Below are positions 21,960-34,834 of a stretch of DNA of 64,000 nucleotides, one piece after another. The first letter of the stretch is position 1; the number at the start of each line of letters is the position of its first letter. Made by a program: the position numbers and the translations under genes. Origin of the DNA: Sphagnum compactum. Taxonomy: Eukaryota > Bryophyta > Sphagnopsida > Sphagnales. The notes below the pieces were generated by a model. That model searched no databases, was not told where the DNA came from, and saw only the letters and a list, made by a program, of their open reading frames with translations. The stretch is from assembly GCA_965153455.1 (NCBI GenBank), contig OZ234494.1:15748001-15812000 (forward strand), written 5' to 3'.

Positions 21960-24900
21960 GTAACTAGGTTTTAAGACCTACATACCTACGTATTTACCTA
22001 GGAACTCATTATTTACCTACCTACATAAGTAGGTAAAAAAATAAGACCTACTTACTTACCTAGGTAGGGGAATAAGTAAAAAAACACAAGATTAAATGCA
22101 CTAAAGAATAACCATGAATTTGTTTTTAAATTTTATGTTTTCCTTTTAAATTAAACTTTTTTAAGTTCATCCCAAAATGGCACATGTATTTTAATGTGAG
22201 AACATAAGAAAATAAGCCTTCTTTGTATAATTTATAACATGGGATTCGAAAACAAAACATATGGGTTAAATCTTTTAGTTGTTCATTAGATGCAATCGAG
22301 TTGTAACTATAACACTTAAACATTCAAAGTAGGCTAGATCCAAGAGGAAGGTTCCATTTTTTTTTGTGTTTAAACAAAACTTGAACCCCTCCTATTGGCA
22401 CATCTAGTGCACTAAAAATTATCAAAAATGGAATAAAATTGAGAAAGTTACGGCCCGTCAAAGGAAAGGGGGTCAAGAATTCAAATAAACAAACCACCAA
22501 ATGATACAAAGGTTGGTTCCCCAAAACCCACAAAATTCCTTGTATGTTGTTATGTTTCTATTAGTGTTCAAAGATGATTTGTAAAACTCATGTGGCATTC
22601 CTATAACACTTTAAATCGTTTAAAATGAATAAGAAATTAAAAAGTTATAAGGTTTGAAAGTAGGAGGGGTCCAAAGAGGAAAAAAAAAAAAAAAAACGTG
22701 TTTTTTAAGTTGGAAAGCTTATTTATTTATTTTTTATTTTTTCATTACTCATTTTCCTTTGCATTTCAAAGATGATTTCTAGAACTTGAGATAACATTCC
22801 CATAACATTTTAAATCATTCAAAATGAAACACATATGATGAAGATATAAATAACTAATGAATACGTATCCTTATTAAATGGTAAGTAGTTATATTATAAT
22901 CATAACATAGTTGAACATTAGTACTTTAATAGTGGCACACTAATGGCCATACTAATTATATCAATGGGAATCATAATAAAAAATTAGTTACAAATGTATC
23001 CCATAACGGGTGGTGGAGATGTGGACATGTGGCATGATTGCATGTATGTACATTGTACATTAGTTGCAACAAAGTTCTTGCTTTAGTGACACATTTACAA
23101 TAGTTCTAAAATAGTTGTTACATGCAACTACAATGCAATTCTTGAAAAAGTCAAACATGGTTGACTACATATAATTGTATGATGTGTATAAATTACCCTA
23201 TAAAAGACCCATTTTCAACTCAATTGCAACTATAGTACAACTATTTTTTTTTTAACGTGACAATTTATTTATTAATACACTATATTTTTAAGGGGATAGT
23301 TGCATAATAGTTGTAATACCCAAGGGATAGTTGCATAACAATTGTATACGAGTTGTTTTTTTAGTTTTAGTTACAGGGTAATGTGGTTTTGACGGACACG
23401 ATTTCTCATAGTGAATGTCTTCCCTACAATGTGGAATACAATTTAAGTCCACATTCTAAAATTAAATAAGAATATTTTGTAATTAACAAACAACAAACAT
23501 ACATTGTCATGAAAAGTTAACATTAAAATGTGACACAAAAAACACATCATGAAATCAAATTTGTTCACTCACCTTCATTCTCATTGCTTTAGCATTTGTT
23601 TTCTTGGATGCTTGACCATTTAATTTTGCTACACATTTGGATGTTCATATTTTGAAACTATGTAAAAGTACCTTGTAATATGTTGCCGATACAAGGTAAC
23701 AATTGTATAAGCAACATACACACTTTGTCGCATGGTTGAATTATCACCAAAATGCAACACAAACAACTCATCATAACCATATACATGTTACATTTATGAA
23801 CATCTATTTGTTTTTAAAGTTGGAATACATGCACTAAGTACCATTACTAAAGTTAAATTCTATCACATGTGTAGATGTAAACTTACATTCACATTCATTG
23901 CTTTGGCATTTGACAACTAGACTTGAATGTCTTGGAACTTGTTTTGATGACAATATTTAATAATTCACTTCAATTGTATAAAAACTATCAACCTTGTAAC
24001 ATAACATAGTTATGAACAAGAACAATTGATGATATTGTAAATGCACAAAATGAGATGGGCATTGAATAAATAAGAATTACCCATCACATCAAAAATTCGA
24101 AGCTCCTATAATCTCACAAAATCATTACAAAAATTTGTTGATTCAATTATTCAATAAAAAATACAAAAATAACTTTCCTCAAATAAATAAATGATGATTT
24201 TTTTTTCATTTCATGTATTTTAAAAAGTATACATATTTACTTTTCTAGCTTGAGCTTCTCATTTTTGAACTAAGAGCCATAATTAAAAAACAAAGTTATG
24301 TAGCACATCTTTTAGTTGCTTCACAAGAAAACCTCTCATTCCTTTCGATTTTTTTTGAGACTATGCACAAGTGCATGATAACCATTGATGTAAGGTCAAG
24401 AATCTACTAATCTATTGCCATGTGTCATATGCCCTTGCATTTTCCATGCAAATTTCAAATTCAAATTTGCATGGGTAGTTGAATCCTAGTTTCACTACAA
24501 GGTCTTTATGAACTCTACTTGCATATTAGTTGTAATTAGCAATGGATTAGTTAATGACTACATGAACGATTTGGTAATGTGCATGCCAACTAGCCTTTGT
24601 TGTGTCGATGGAATGCAAAATTTGTGGCACGTCCATGCAATCCACAATGTCAACACATGAGATCCAAAGTTATTTACTATAATGTTTTTGCAACTAGGGC
24701 ATAAAGTCAACCAATGCTAACTAAAGCCTACCACTTAACAAATGACATGTCAAAATGGTTGACCCTTGTAACTATCATAGAACCATTTTAAAAAAAATGG
24801 CAATAATATTTTAAAAATTTATATCTCTATTGTTTAAGTTGTGAATTAATTACAAGTAGTGCAGTCTTCATTGAGACAATTTCTCATAATGTTGATGCAA

Positions 24901-25089
24901 AAGTTTGGGGAAATCACTTTTTGTTATTCAATGCATTGTAAGAAGTAATCGGTATTTTTTTGGTATTATGTGATATAATAAATGAATATTTTGTTAGAAT
25001 TGAAAATAGTTTAGGTGTAGTCTAGGTATATTATCATAATCAATTTTAAACACCCCATTTAGATTAAGTATAAACTATAAATTTTATTT

Positions 25090-25740
25090 TTTAAAAATTA
25101 ATTACACCATTTTTCTTCTACATCTTGTTTATAAAAATGGAAATAACTTTCTTTAGTGCAAAAGGCAATTGTCCAATTTTGCAATAACCTTTTTTCCTAT
25201 GATTTGTTGAGGAAAAAAATGTACATGTTTTTTCATGTTCATCTAGGTTCTTTAAAAATATCAAGATCTAAAAGTTGTCAAGGAACTATTTAAATATGTC
25301 ATTCATTATGTGTTGGAAAATAGGAAGAACATTTGTAAGGCCAAAAGACATGATGTTGTATTAGTTGAAATGTCCACACCTTGTGTTAAATGTTGGTTTC
25401 CATTCATTATTTTGTTTTATGCATATGAAAATGTAGGCACCTCCCAAGTCAACTTTTTGTGAATATTTTTGCTAACCAAATTGTTTGAGAAGCCTCGGAA
25501 TTAATGGTAATTTTTAAAAAAAAATTATGGTGATTTTGTTTACGCCATGATAATCTACACACATGCATAGAAAGCCATATATCTTCTTTACAAAGCATTG
25601 GTGTGCATGTAGGTGATTTTGAATGTTGTAAGTTCTTTGAAAGATTTCATTGATATAACTTCATACATGGGTCCATATGGTGGTTGCACTTCTTCTTATA
25701 ACTCAACTACACAATCATATGGTCATTGTCATGACATTAT
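25090..25740 (-). pseudogene. Decayed chromovirus RT fragment
   Basis: Read on the minus strand, it begins near 25735 with YDC, then PPYGPMY (about 25680-25660), then CVDYHG (about 25560), an EWKPTFNTRCGHF-like segment, SFGLTN (25348-25331), QHIMNDIFK, and FLDN in place of the catalytic FLDD/YLDD (25285-25274), then KNLDEHE. Order and wording match the N-terminal and palm parts of a gypsy RT of the same broad type as the element at 16105-21959. Several stops and frame changes make it a pseudogene. The rest of its element cannot be traced. Confidence 0.75.
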
Positions 25741-27064
25741 GTTATGCCATTCCTCTTTTCAAATATGTCTTTGAAGTTGTGATATTGTGGTGGGAGCATG
25801 CATGTGTTCTTGTCCTCAAAAAGTTTTTGTTAGGGCTGCACAGATCACAAAAGGAATGGATTAGCCAATCAAGGTAATGTGCTATATTGGGATTGCTTAC
25901 AAAAGGTGATGGACTAAATGATACCCACGATAAAAGCATGATATAAGAAAATGTCACATATTATTACCATGTAAAGGTGTACATATTTTGATTATTGGTC
26001 ATGATAGAAACATTTCAAGTTATTTAATCCTTTTAGAAAAAGGTTTAAAAAGTAAAAATATGGTTACACTATTTTAAAAATGATTTTGAGTGCTCTACAC
26101 AACACATGATTTTGAATGAGTCAATAATATGGTGAAAAGATTGTCATATAAACACAGTGGACATGGTGCTGGTTCACCCAAGGCATATCAATCTAGCTAG
26201 TGACAGCTTCATCACTATAGTAATCAACTTGATAGTTTGTTTAGTTCCAGTCCACTTTGGGAAAGGGAGTCAGAAAGTGGGCCTCTCCTTTCACATTGCA
26301 TGTCATTCCAAAGAGTGAAAATGGCTAAAGTAGAGAGTCACAAATATAGGTGACCTAGTCCCCCTCCCACTTTTTCAATGAAGGTTCTGCCTAGAAATTG
26401 GTTTAAAGGGATTGACTCAAATAGGTATGTAAATGAGCATCCCTCTATCACATAAACATGCCACCTTCAAATCAATTCAATGCAAGTAAGTTCTTCTACC
26501 CTATTTGGAATGGTCAAGACTCCTAGCATGCAGTCAGGAAGTGGGGAATGGGGAGAATTGATTTTCCATATTTTTGCAAATCTTAAATCATGAATGGATA
26601 CTACAAGTAGGCCTCGAGTGAACCAGCACCCACACTGGCACCATGGTAAAAAACCCTGAATTTTTTCAGCTTGCTTCTAAACCATGGTAAGTATTGCATC
26701 CTATGACTCAATCAAGGTCTCTGAGTCCAAATTTAACATATCCGGTGTCGAATATGGCCACTAAAAGGCCTTGCTTCGCAAAGGTACCAAGTGTGTGTGT
26801 GCTGGTTCACCGTGGCCAGTCTTCAAGTACCAAAGGAACCTCTTTCTCTGTGAGAGGAAAACTTGAATGTCTAAGTATCTGTATTGGGTACACTGGTTAG
26901 AACTTAGAATTAGCTTGATGACTAAAGTATTTGCACTACAAGTGGGGATTGTACATTGTACCATGTCCATAGTCCATACGTCCATCCCCCTTGACTGCTT
27001 ACATGTCAGGCACCTACAGTAAGGGTTTTTTTGGGGGGAAGTGGGAGTTCTAGGGTTGGGGGGT

Positions 27065-27084
27065 GGGGGGGGGGGGGGGGGGGG
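27065..27084. repeat. Run of 20 G
   Basis: A homopolymer of 20 G preceded by further G clusters, able to form G-quadruplexes. The exact length may be unreliable in an assembly. Confidence 0.85.
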
Positions 27085-27828
27085 CGAGAATGGGCTCATT
27101 CGCTGATGTTATGAAAATTAGGCACATCACAGCAGCATTAAAGAGTGTGCCGAGTATGTGCTGTCTGTGTCCATTTGATAGAATATACATTTGTTAGTGA
27201 CTATGATCATGCTGAAGCTAAATCAACCACAAATAGTAGGCTGTAGCCTCCTGGATGACTACCAGTTATGTAGTATCCCAATAACTTGAAGTGGCTCTGG
27301 GTTCCACACTACCCAGTTGTTAGTAAACTGTGAACAGAAGAGGGGCTATGACACATGGAACTTAGTTCTTGTATGAATCAAAGTGGGGCCTGAGTTTTTG
27401 TTTAGTCATTTAGCACTTAGTAGTGGTGGAATGAAGAACTTTGTTGGGTTCAAGGCAAGAGCCCAAAAATAGTAGCTGCCCACATACGTACATCCCTACT
27501 ACAGAGAATAAAGCGTAGTCCAGATGCTCTTAAGAAGGAGAAAAAGGTCTAGGTAGGGGCCAATTAAATATTTTCCTGTTTCAGGCTGCTCAAAGCCAGC
27601 CTTTCTTATTTTAATTGGCGAAATTTCACCAAAAACCGAAATTAATAATTAATAAATGAAGTCATTTTGGAGCGTGTCAACCCCAGAAGTGAGGGGAAAA
27701 AATAGTAAAAAAGCCCCAAATTTCTTATATTTGGTTTTGAGTGTGGTGGCCAAAGAGACAGAAAGATGATTAAAGTTGTGTACTTCATATCTGGTTGAAT
27801 AGCCAGATTTTGGCTAAATCTTGCAGAG

Positions 27829-27963
27829 GATGATCGCCACTTGTTCTACTACATCTCCCAGGCTATGGATGATGGCTACTTTTGGCTTCAAACAAAAATT
27901 CTTCCCAAAAAGCAGTGCTCAAAGCCTGAATATATTGCGCTATGCAACCACCTCATTCGCTGA
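27829..27963 (+). CDS. Exon-like open frame, protein unknown
   Basis: After a plausible splice acceptor (TTGCAG, 27821-27826) a 44-codon frame runs to TGA at 27961-27963. It starts DDRHLFYYISQAMDDGYFWL and continues with a lysine/cysteine-rich part ending CNHLIR. The composition looks like real protein (aromatic residues, balanced charge) rather than AT-rich noise. I do not recognise the family and find no upstream exon. It could be the last exon of a host gene with large introns, or a stranded gene fragment. Confidence 0.3.
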   Translation, partial: DDRHLFYYISQAMDDGYFWLQTKILPKKQCSKPEYIALCNHLIR

Positions 27964-29896
27964 CGACACTAGAGGTGGAACGATGAGCACGGGCGCAGTA
28001 ATATCGAGGAAACAAAAGGCTGCATTTCAAAGTGAGTGCACCAGTTTGTTGGGGCACAGAGCGTGCGGCCAGAAGAGTCCTGACTGCCTGACCGCAACCC
28101 CGCGCCCCCGCTCCCCCGCCCCCCCGGGCTCCAGCCTGCCACTCGGCCCCTCCTCTGTGGTGAGTTCCAGAAAGGCGGCGGGTCAGGACATCATTCCCTG
28201 CTATCGTCATGCGCTTGTCGGCTCCCCACAGTTTTCCTCTTTATCTCTGTATGTAGCACCACTTCAAGCCTAAATTCGTTGTGCCTTTTGCTTACATACC
28301 AAATGTCTTGCTGTTGTTGTTTAAGAACTTTTTCTCGTATGATTTTGCCTTACATTCGTCTCCTTGGAACACAGTGGGACCGCAGTCCAGAATACTCATT
28401 GGGATCCAAGTTGTTTGAAAACCTCTTCTCTCCAGCTGCTCAGTTACCCAGCAACTTACAACCATGTTGATGGTTCAAAACTTCATGCTTATGTCAAGTA
28501 AAGCCTGAGGTCATGGGCTTTACCTGAGGCTTTACCACCTGTGCAAGGCCGAGCCCAACAGGAGACTGATTCTGGTAAAGCCGACGGCGTTAACAAGTGT
28601 AAAGACGTGTGCTGATTTTTTTGGTTTTTCTCTTGATACTCGCCAGGTACAGAATCCAAGAGGAGCATTCCAGTTTTTGAAATGCCCCCACAAACAGCGG
28701 AGGAATAAATAGGGTAGAGAAGGGGACCTCCGATTACACTGTAAAACTACGCACTCCCCCGCGTACGTCGGAGGGGGTGTGGGGGAACTGAAATCTCGAC
28801 TCCTGATCCCCAGTCCTTTCAAGTTTAGCCTCTTTGTTCCAAGGGCGTACAGAGTACAGAAGACTCTGATTATTGATATTTCATACCATCGTACCTTCCC
28901 CTGACTAGGAATTTTCACGGGTCATTAATGATTCCCTAATGAATGCTGGTAGGTTGTAGATATTCTGACAAGTTACTTTCCTTGATTGTGCACCCTATGG
29001 GGTAGCTGACCCTATTAGTCGCACATTTCAGAACACGTTTTAAATTTTTTATTGATGAAGCTTGGTAGTAATATGTAGCAACCCAATTTTCATAATGTGC
29101 ACACAGGTTTGAAGTTTCATATGATTACCGTGTGACATTTTGTGGTCTACAATTAATTGATGTAATTTGAGTTCATTTTTCATTTGCCCCATGATTGCAC
29201 ACTTTCATTGAACAGAAACAGCCTTATTTTTACACTTAGACATGCCCACCAAGACCCTATCATTGCACACATTATACTCAAGATTACTATTTCATTTACA
29301 TGAACCCAAAGTGCTCTTGTGCAGAACAAGGGAATAGCAGTGAAGCCATCCTTTATCCTAGCCTTGAGCGCAGCTATTCCTTCTGGGCATCACAATTTCA
29401 TATTCAACAGGACATGTACTTTCAACATGGCTTAGAATTAGGGCATGTGGTCCACATATGTATACACAGCCGCAAAGAGAGAACAAGACAACCCTTGTTG
29501 CCAGAAGCAAGGAGGATTAAGGAAAAAGACTAGCTTTCTCATTGATTTGTTGGATTCCATAAAGTATGTATTTTCTTTGACAACAGGAAAGTACCAAAGA
29601 CAAGCTTTGGGATTGGGGTACTACGCAAAATCTAAAATGGCTAGGTAGCAAGGCTCCTAGACAGACACCCTCTAATTTAGGAGGAGAGTGCCATCCGAAA
29701 ATAATGTAACAAACATTTATGCAGGTTGCTACTTATTTGCCCTCCCTGGACCAGAAACTCTTCACCTTTGGTATCAAAAGCAGCACTTCATTTTCAACTG
29801 GGGCATTATTCTTTCGGGGGAAAAGCCTTAGATTATTTGGCACCATTCTGTTGTGTATAGGGCTAAACAAATTTCACATTTTGCATGACTGTTTTA

Positions 29897-30271
29897 GAGC
29901 ATCTCCAGCGGTGCTCCTTATGTGATCCTGCACAGTAAAATTGGATTAAGAAAAGTCAAAACATGCCAGTTTAGGCCAGGAAAATTGTTTTGGCTCAGCA
30001 TAATTGCAAAGTTTGCGGTGGCTGGTGAACGGCTCAGCAACGCTGTGCACCTGTACAAAAAGAGTGTAATAAATAAGATTTGACTGGTGCTCAGTGTTTC
30101 GGATTGGCTTATCATAATGATTGGCCCAGGTGGTTCGCTATTAGTAGCTCTCCACCTATTTGCTATCCCAGTTTCAGTTTTATCGGTGGGGTTGCAAAAT
30201 TTTAAATAACTGAACTTGGATGTGAAAAATATTTTTGCAGGGTTGCATGCTGAGCACCGCTGGAGGTGTTC
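29897..30271. mobile_element. Tourist-like MITE (PIF/Harbinger type)
   Basis: 375 bp. The left terminus is GAGCATCTCCAGCGGTGCTC; the right terminus, reverse-complemented, is GAACACCTCCAGCGGTGCTC (18 of 20 match). A TTA duplication flanks it (29894-29896, 30272-30274). TTA duplication, size and terminal wording fit PIF/Harbinger-derived MITEs of plants. It is non-coding and would be moved by a transposase from elsewhere. Confidence 0.88.
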
Positions 30272-31805
30272 TTACTTTGCTTTTCTTTTGATGCTTTGCC
30301 CATAGTTTAGAGGGACTTTATAAGGGGGAAGGTGACAAAACTTAAGATAGACTACTTGGCCCGCCGCTCTCCTCTCTCAGCCGCAATGCCTCCTTATTGT
30401 CGTTGGGACCACAGCTCCTTGTTTTGTGTGGCCCTGGACACACAGGCAAGCATGTTATGGGGTCCTGACTCCTTGGGTAGACAATTCGTATGGGGTATTT
30501 CGGCGGTCAATAGTATTTTAGACAGCCGTCATTTAGAACACCGTTTCATGTGAACAAAGAAAGTGTCGTCCCGGCCCTTCCCTTCCTTACCGTGTCCTCC
30601 CAATACTCTGACCACCATGTGATCTTAGATAAATGACGAGGCTTGTTCTTCGTATATGCTGGAACCCCTGTGTGTGTAGGTCAACTAAATGCTAAGAATA
30701 CACTTACATGTACTAAATTAGTATATCATTAGTGCCGATAGCTTTGGCTGTTGTCCATTCTACACATAGCATGCTAGTTTATTGGTCTAGGTGAAGAGTA
30801 TCTCTCAGCCAATTTTTTTGGTGTGAAGTCTAACTAAACGCATCTACCTGACACCTCTTCTACGGTTCAAAGATTCTTCTTAGATGCCTTCAAGTTCGCC
30901 ACATTATGAGGAGGAAAAAAAGAAGAAGTTCGTCATATTTAGACACTAGGCTATTGGAGGTCGCCCAAACATAGTAGGATTTTAGAAAGTGTTTATATTG
31001 TCACTATGACCTGACCTGTAGCCAAATTTGGCTCTTTCCTCTTGTGGATGGTTGCCACCATGGCTACATCACAAAAAATTATTAAAAAACCTTATACTTC
31101 TAGGCTCTTCTATAATGTTACAACCAAAAATATCACCCAAAATGCAAACCTGCAAAGTGGGGGTCGGTCTCAAAAGATAGAAATGGGGACCTGTCAAAGA
31201 GGGGCAAAAGAGCAACCTGTGTCCTAAACCTCTCGCCTCTCTCATAAATAAAATCAATCAAAGAAATGGGCAGGAAACCTAAAAGAACACCTAGCCCAGA
31301 AAAGGCCTCCCAAGCAACAAATTTGCCTCAAGATGGAGGCAGCCTAATTTTTTTGTAAAGCCATGGACACCTTCCCTTTGCTTATAAAATTAGTGCAACA
31401 AAGGAGGACCCCCATAGCCCTTGGCTGACCATGCCACGTTACCACATGGTTGAAACAAAACATCCATCTATTGGGGTAAGCACCCAAATACAACTATGGC
31501 AAGAGGGAAAAACACATCACCAAAGTGCCAATTGTGAGATAGTCAATCCTTTACCTAGGCTACAATCATAACAACTAATCCTTAAAAAACAACCCATGAA
31601 ACAAAATCCACTCGAATGGGATTGGCAATGATGACATTAGCAAGAATGTAAACACATCTATGGCGAGCACAATATTGACTTGACAATGCAAAGACTAAAG
31701 GGAAGGTGACAAGAGGACATGTATCTACTCACACAAAACATGAAGTCCAACATTTTGAGCAATGGAAACAAAAAATCCCAAATGATGTTGTGGTTTGTAG
31801 TCCAC

Positions 31806-32382
31806 TGGTACTAGGTGAATGGTAGAGAATTAATAAGACAAGATTAGGACATTTATTTAGTTTTGATTTTCAAACTACTTTTGGAAGGAAAGGATTTAGT
31901 ATTTAGATATTGATTGTGATGAAGGTTAGGATGATTTTTTTACACATTGAAACTTAAAGAGTTGTTGGATAAAAGAATAGAGATATAATATGTAATTTTA
32001 GAGTTCTACAACGACAAATTTTTTTAATTTTCATTTTTGATTTTTATATTTTTTATATTACATATGTTTGAGATGTTCAATTTTGAATTTTAAAAATAGT
32101 GGAATATTGATGAGGAAATTAATGAATACACTCTGAATTTGTTGTGTTTTTTAACTATAATAATTAAAGCTTGATCATACATTCTAATTATTAAGAATAA
32201 ACTAAAATCTGATAAATAATGGAACAATAACAATAATGAAAAAAATGTGTGAATATAGTTTGCAAATTAACTTGAATGGTTTATAACAACAAATTGTATG
32301 TGATTTATGTGTTGTTGTGGGTACCATTTGTATTGTTTATTAGTAAGCATAAAGCAAAATTGAGTAGAATTTTCACTTACCA
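31806..32382 (+). repeat. 5' LTR of the 14-kb gypsy element
   Basis: Aligns along its whole length with 45247-45823, with many substitutions and small indels (roughly 80% alike by eye). It also resembles the solo LTR at 59437-62273. Confidence 0.85.
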
Positions 32383-32383
32383 T

Positions 32384-32403
32384 TTGGTGATCATCTTGGG
32401 GAC
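32384..32403 (+). promoter_or_regulatory. Decayed primer-binding site
   Basis: One base after the LTR the text reads TTGGTGATCATCTTGGGGAC. It resembles the Asp-tRNA primer site of plant Tat/Athila/Ogre elements with most cytosines changed to T or A, as expected from methylation-driven decay. Confidence 0.5.
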
Positions 32404-34329
32404 ATTTTTTTTTGAAGCAAAAACACAAGCAAAATGTTGTGAGTGGTTTGGTTTTATTGAGAACATTATGTTTTGTAGATGTTGAAATTTGAAAGAGGAA
32501 ATATTATTTTTGAAGATCTTGATCTCTAAGTTTTTTGGAAATAAAAGATGAAGGTTTAGAGAACTGAAATCAAAAACATACAAGCAATTGAAGGAAATTG
32601 AAATTGATAGAACAATATGAATCAAATGGTGACTCAAAATTTGTAGAGGCAAATGGATCAAAGAGCCAGGCAACAAAACATGAATTCAGATCTTGAAAAG
32701 AATCGGGATGCAAAATAAGAATTGTATGAAACATTGAACATGGGTATAGTTTTAGAACCAAGAAATTTGTGAATAGAAGAACGATGTGCAGGACATTGAA
32801 CGTCTTAAGTCACAATTGGAGTCAAAAGAAAAGTTTGGATTGGGGGTCTACAAAGATGCTTTGGTTACAAAAGGTGATTTCCAATGAAGGGATCAAACTT
32901 GATGTATACCCAAGAGAAGGGGTTATCCATGTTTTCCAAGTGTCATTCATAGTTTAAGAACATTGGGAAGAAAGAAATCTAGGGGGTGAATTGTTGATGG
33001 TAGACCCTAGAAATTCCTCGAGTCCAAAATCTATGAATAGTCCAAAAAGTGATTACAAGAAGTGCACAAACTTACCATTTGGGTACCAATTAACATCGCC
33101 AGAATATCATGAGCCAATAGAAGACTAAGATGTAAAAAATAACTACAATCCTAACATTTCAGAATGGGTAGATGCAAATTACCCAAGAATGTCTATGTAT
33201 GATGATGCAAAGGTGAATGTTGTAGAGGAAGCATTACCATTTCAATCAAACCACATGAGCAAAGGAATCGAAAGAAAATGAAAGAATCTAAAACATAGAG
33301 GTTACGATTCTATGGATTTAACCAAGTTGGCATAAACTTTTTCCAAAATCTATGTTTTCTATAAAATTAGAAGACATGGAATCACAGAACGTCCACATAT
33401 TGATAGTGAAGTGAGGGATGGATTTGTTTGACATGTGGGGCAATAGATGTTGGATAAAAAATCTATAAAACAACCATAAAAGAAAAAGAAAATTCAAAAC
33501 ATTGTAAAAAAAAAGATGCAAAAAATTATTTTGGGTGAAGGACAATTTGTACAAAATAGACCAATGATTTGTAATTTTCTTAGTGTGAGTAGAGCATAAC
33601 CATTTTTTGTAAGACCAAATTTTATACCATATATAATACAAATGAATGTCATGCAAATTGGAGTTAAGCTATCTAGAGATTAACACCATCACCAAGAATG
33701 CCTATAATGGTGAGTGGGATACTTCAAATGCCAGTCATTGTATCAAACGGACAACAAAATAAATTTGTGATGTAAAAAACAATTGCAATAGCATATAAGC
33801 TTAAATAAGACTTTGAATCGTTAAAAAAAAGGAAAATTTCTTGAAAGTGGTCATAGTACATGCCAAATACTAATGAATATTCAATTTGGAGGAAGTGCAT
33901 ACCAAACTCGTAGAATTCCAAGCAAGGTAACAACATCGATTTCAAGACTTCAAACAATCTACATAACACCAATTATGACAATGCAAGCAAATAGATCTAT
34001 GGGGTGGCCACCACTGATTCCAATGAATTACGGATAGAAAACCAAATTGGTGGTGAATCTTAAAGCATGAATTTTAGTAGCAAGACAATATTGATCACTC
34101 TAAAGTATCAATTATCACAAGAAAGATGCAAATACAAATGTTCACGTGAAAGTATTCAATGCAATTGTAAGAGTAAATGGAGAAAGATCTAAAAAGTACA
34201 TCATCAATACATTTAGTTATACAATAAGAAAGACAACATCAAATGGTGTCATAATTACATCTCAAATTTTCTAACTATAATTTTTTTAAGTTGACATAAA
34301 CATTCTATAAACATCATCGAAAAAATTAA

Positions 34330-34834
34330 AATGTTGAACAAATCTACATGGAGTTCAAGAATATTAGACATGGAAATATTAAACAGGTTAAAATATACTA
34401 TGAACATATACAAAAGTTGGTTTGTGGATTACAAACACCAACCATAGACAATTTCCTAACTATTGTGTTTCGAATAAAATTATAGTCCTATCTGAGGATT
34501 GCAACTATAAGAATGATGCAAACTATGTTACAACATAAGGAGGTGGCTCTATTGTGCAAAGAAGGAATGACACCTACAAAAGCCCAAAGTGCACTGTTAA
34601 TATTAGAAATCAACAAAACTATAATAACACCAAAACCACATATGGAACCAAAAAATATTAGCAAACATGCATAAACTATGGTAGAGATAATCACAATGTA
34701 GAGACATGCATAGTGAAAAAAAGGAGCCAACTATAACAACAACAAAGGCTATTATTCAGAATCAGATACTTCAAAAGATTGCATCATATGCATGTCATAT
34801 ATGTGGCATGAATGGACACAAGATGATAGATTGT
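34330..34834 (+). pseudogene. gag: Gag remnant with CCHC zinc knuckle
   Basis: 34400-34600 encodes a Gag-like stretch (LQTPTIDNFLTIVFR, then SYLRIAT, then MLQHKEVALLCKEGM) with one internal stop. It is followed at 34793-34834 by an intact CX2CX4HX4C knuckle (CHICGMNGHKMIDC), which in intact elements binds the packaged RNA. Earlier Gag sequence from about 32.8 kb is too decayed to outline. Confidence 0.75.

Larger units (their letters stand above)
15655..23413. mobile_element. CACTA-like non-autonomous element A
   Basis: It starts CACTATGAGAAA and ends TTTCTCATAGTG, a perfect 12-bp terminal inverted repeat. A 3-bp duplication AAT flanks it (15652-15654, 23414-23416). CACTA ends with 3-bp duplications are the hallmark of the En/Spm (CACTA) superfamily. 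Net length without the LTR element at 16105-21959 is about 1.9 kb. Subterminal regions repeat TTGCAACT on the left and AGTTGCA on the right. A CCTA/TAGG-rich inverted tract sits in the middle. It is alignable end to end with element B (36769-38586). No transposase frame is visible. Confidence 0.88.
14903..24891. mobile_element. CACTA-like non-autonomous element D (outer)
   Basis: The left end is CATTAAAAATTT and the right end, reverse-complemented, is CATTATGAGAAATT. A 3-bp duplication TTG flanks it (14900-14902, 24892-24894). Without the nested element at 15655-23413 it is about 2.2 kb. Its ends are rich in TTGCAACT-type words, like the other CACTA-like elements here. The right terminus is nearly identical to that of element B. 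The left terminus matches mainly in its first five bases, so this assignment is weaker than for A, B and C. No transposase is seen. Confidence 0.6.
26100..31800. other. Non-TE-looking DNA, possible remains of a host gene
   Basis: Less AT-rich than the surroundings, with a C-rich island at 28085-28160. It contains one exon-like frame (27829-27963) and a MITE (29897-30271). I could not build a gene: no second exon joins convincingly, and other open frames (27821-28273, 28532-28918 minus, 29719-29925) have no recognisable family. Confidence 0.4.

Noticed and set aside
14899-25740. One minus-strand gypsy element split by the nest
   Set aside because: The 25-kb fragment already reaches past the catalytic FLDN motif towards the thumb, while the 14.8-kb fragment covers overlapping RT positions, so two elements are more likely.
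27821-28273. 150-codon plus-strand open frame across the C-rich island
   Set aside because: Its C-terminal half is low-complexity Pro/Ser/Arg sequence from a C-rich stretch, and another frame (27829-27963) looks better in the shared part.
28532-28918. 128-codon minus-strand open frame
   Set aside because: No motif and no splice or start context; probably chance in less AT-rich DNA.
29719-29925. Open frame behind ATTTATGCAG, possible exon
   Set aside because: No family resemblance, and it runs into the MITE at 29897; composition alone is not enough.
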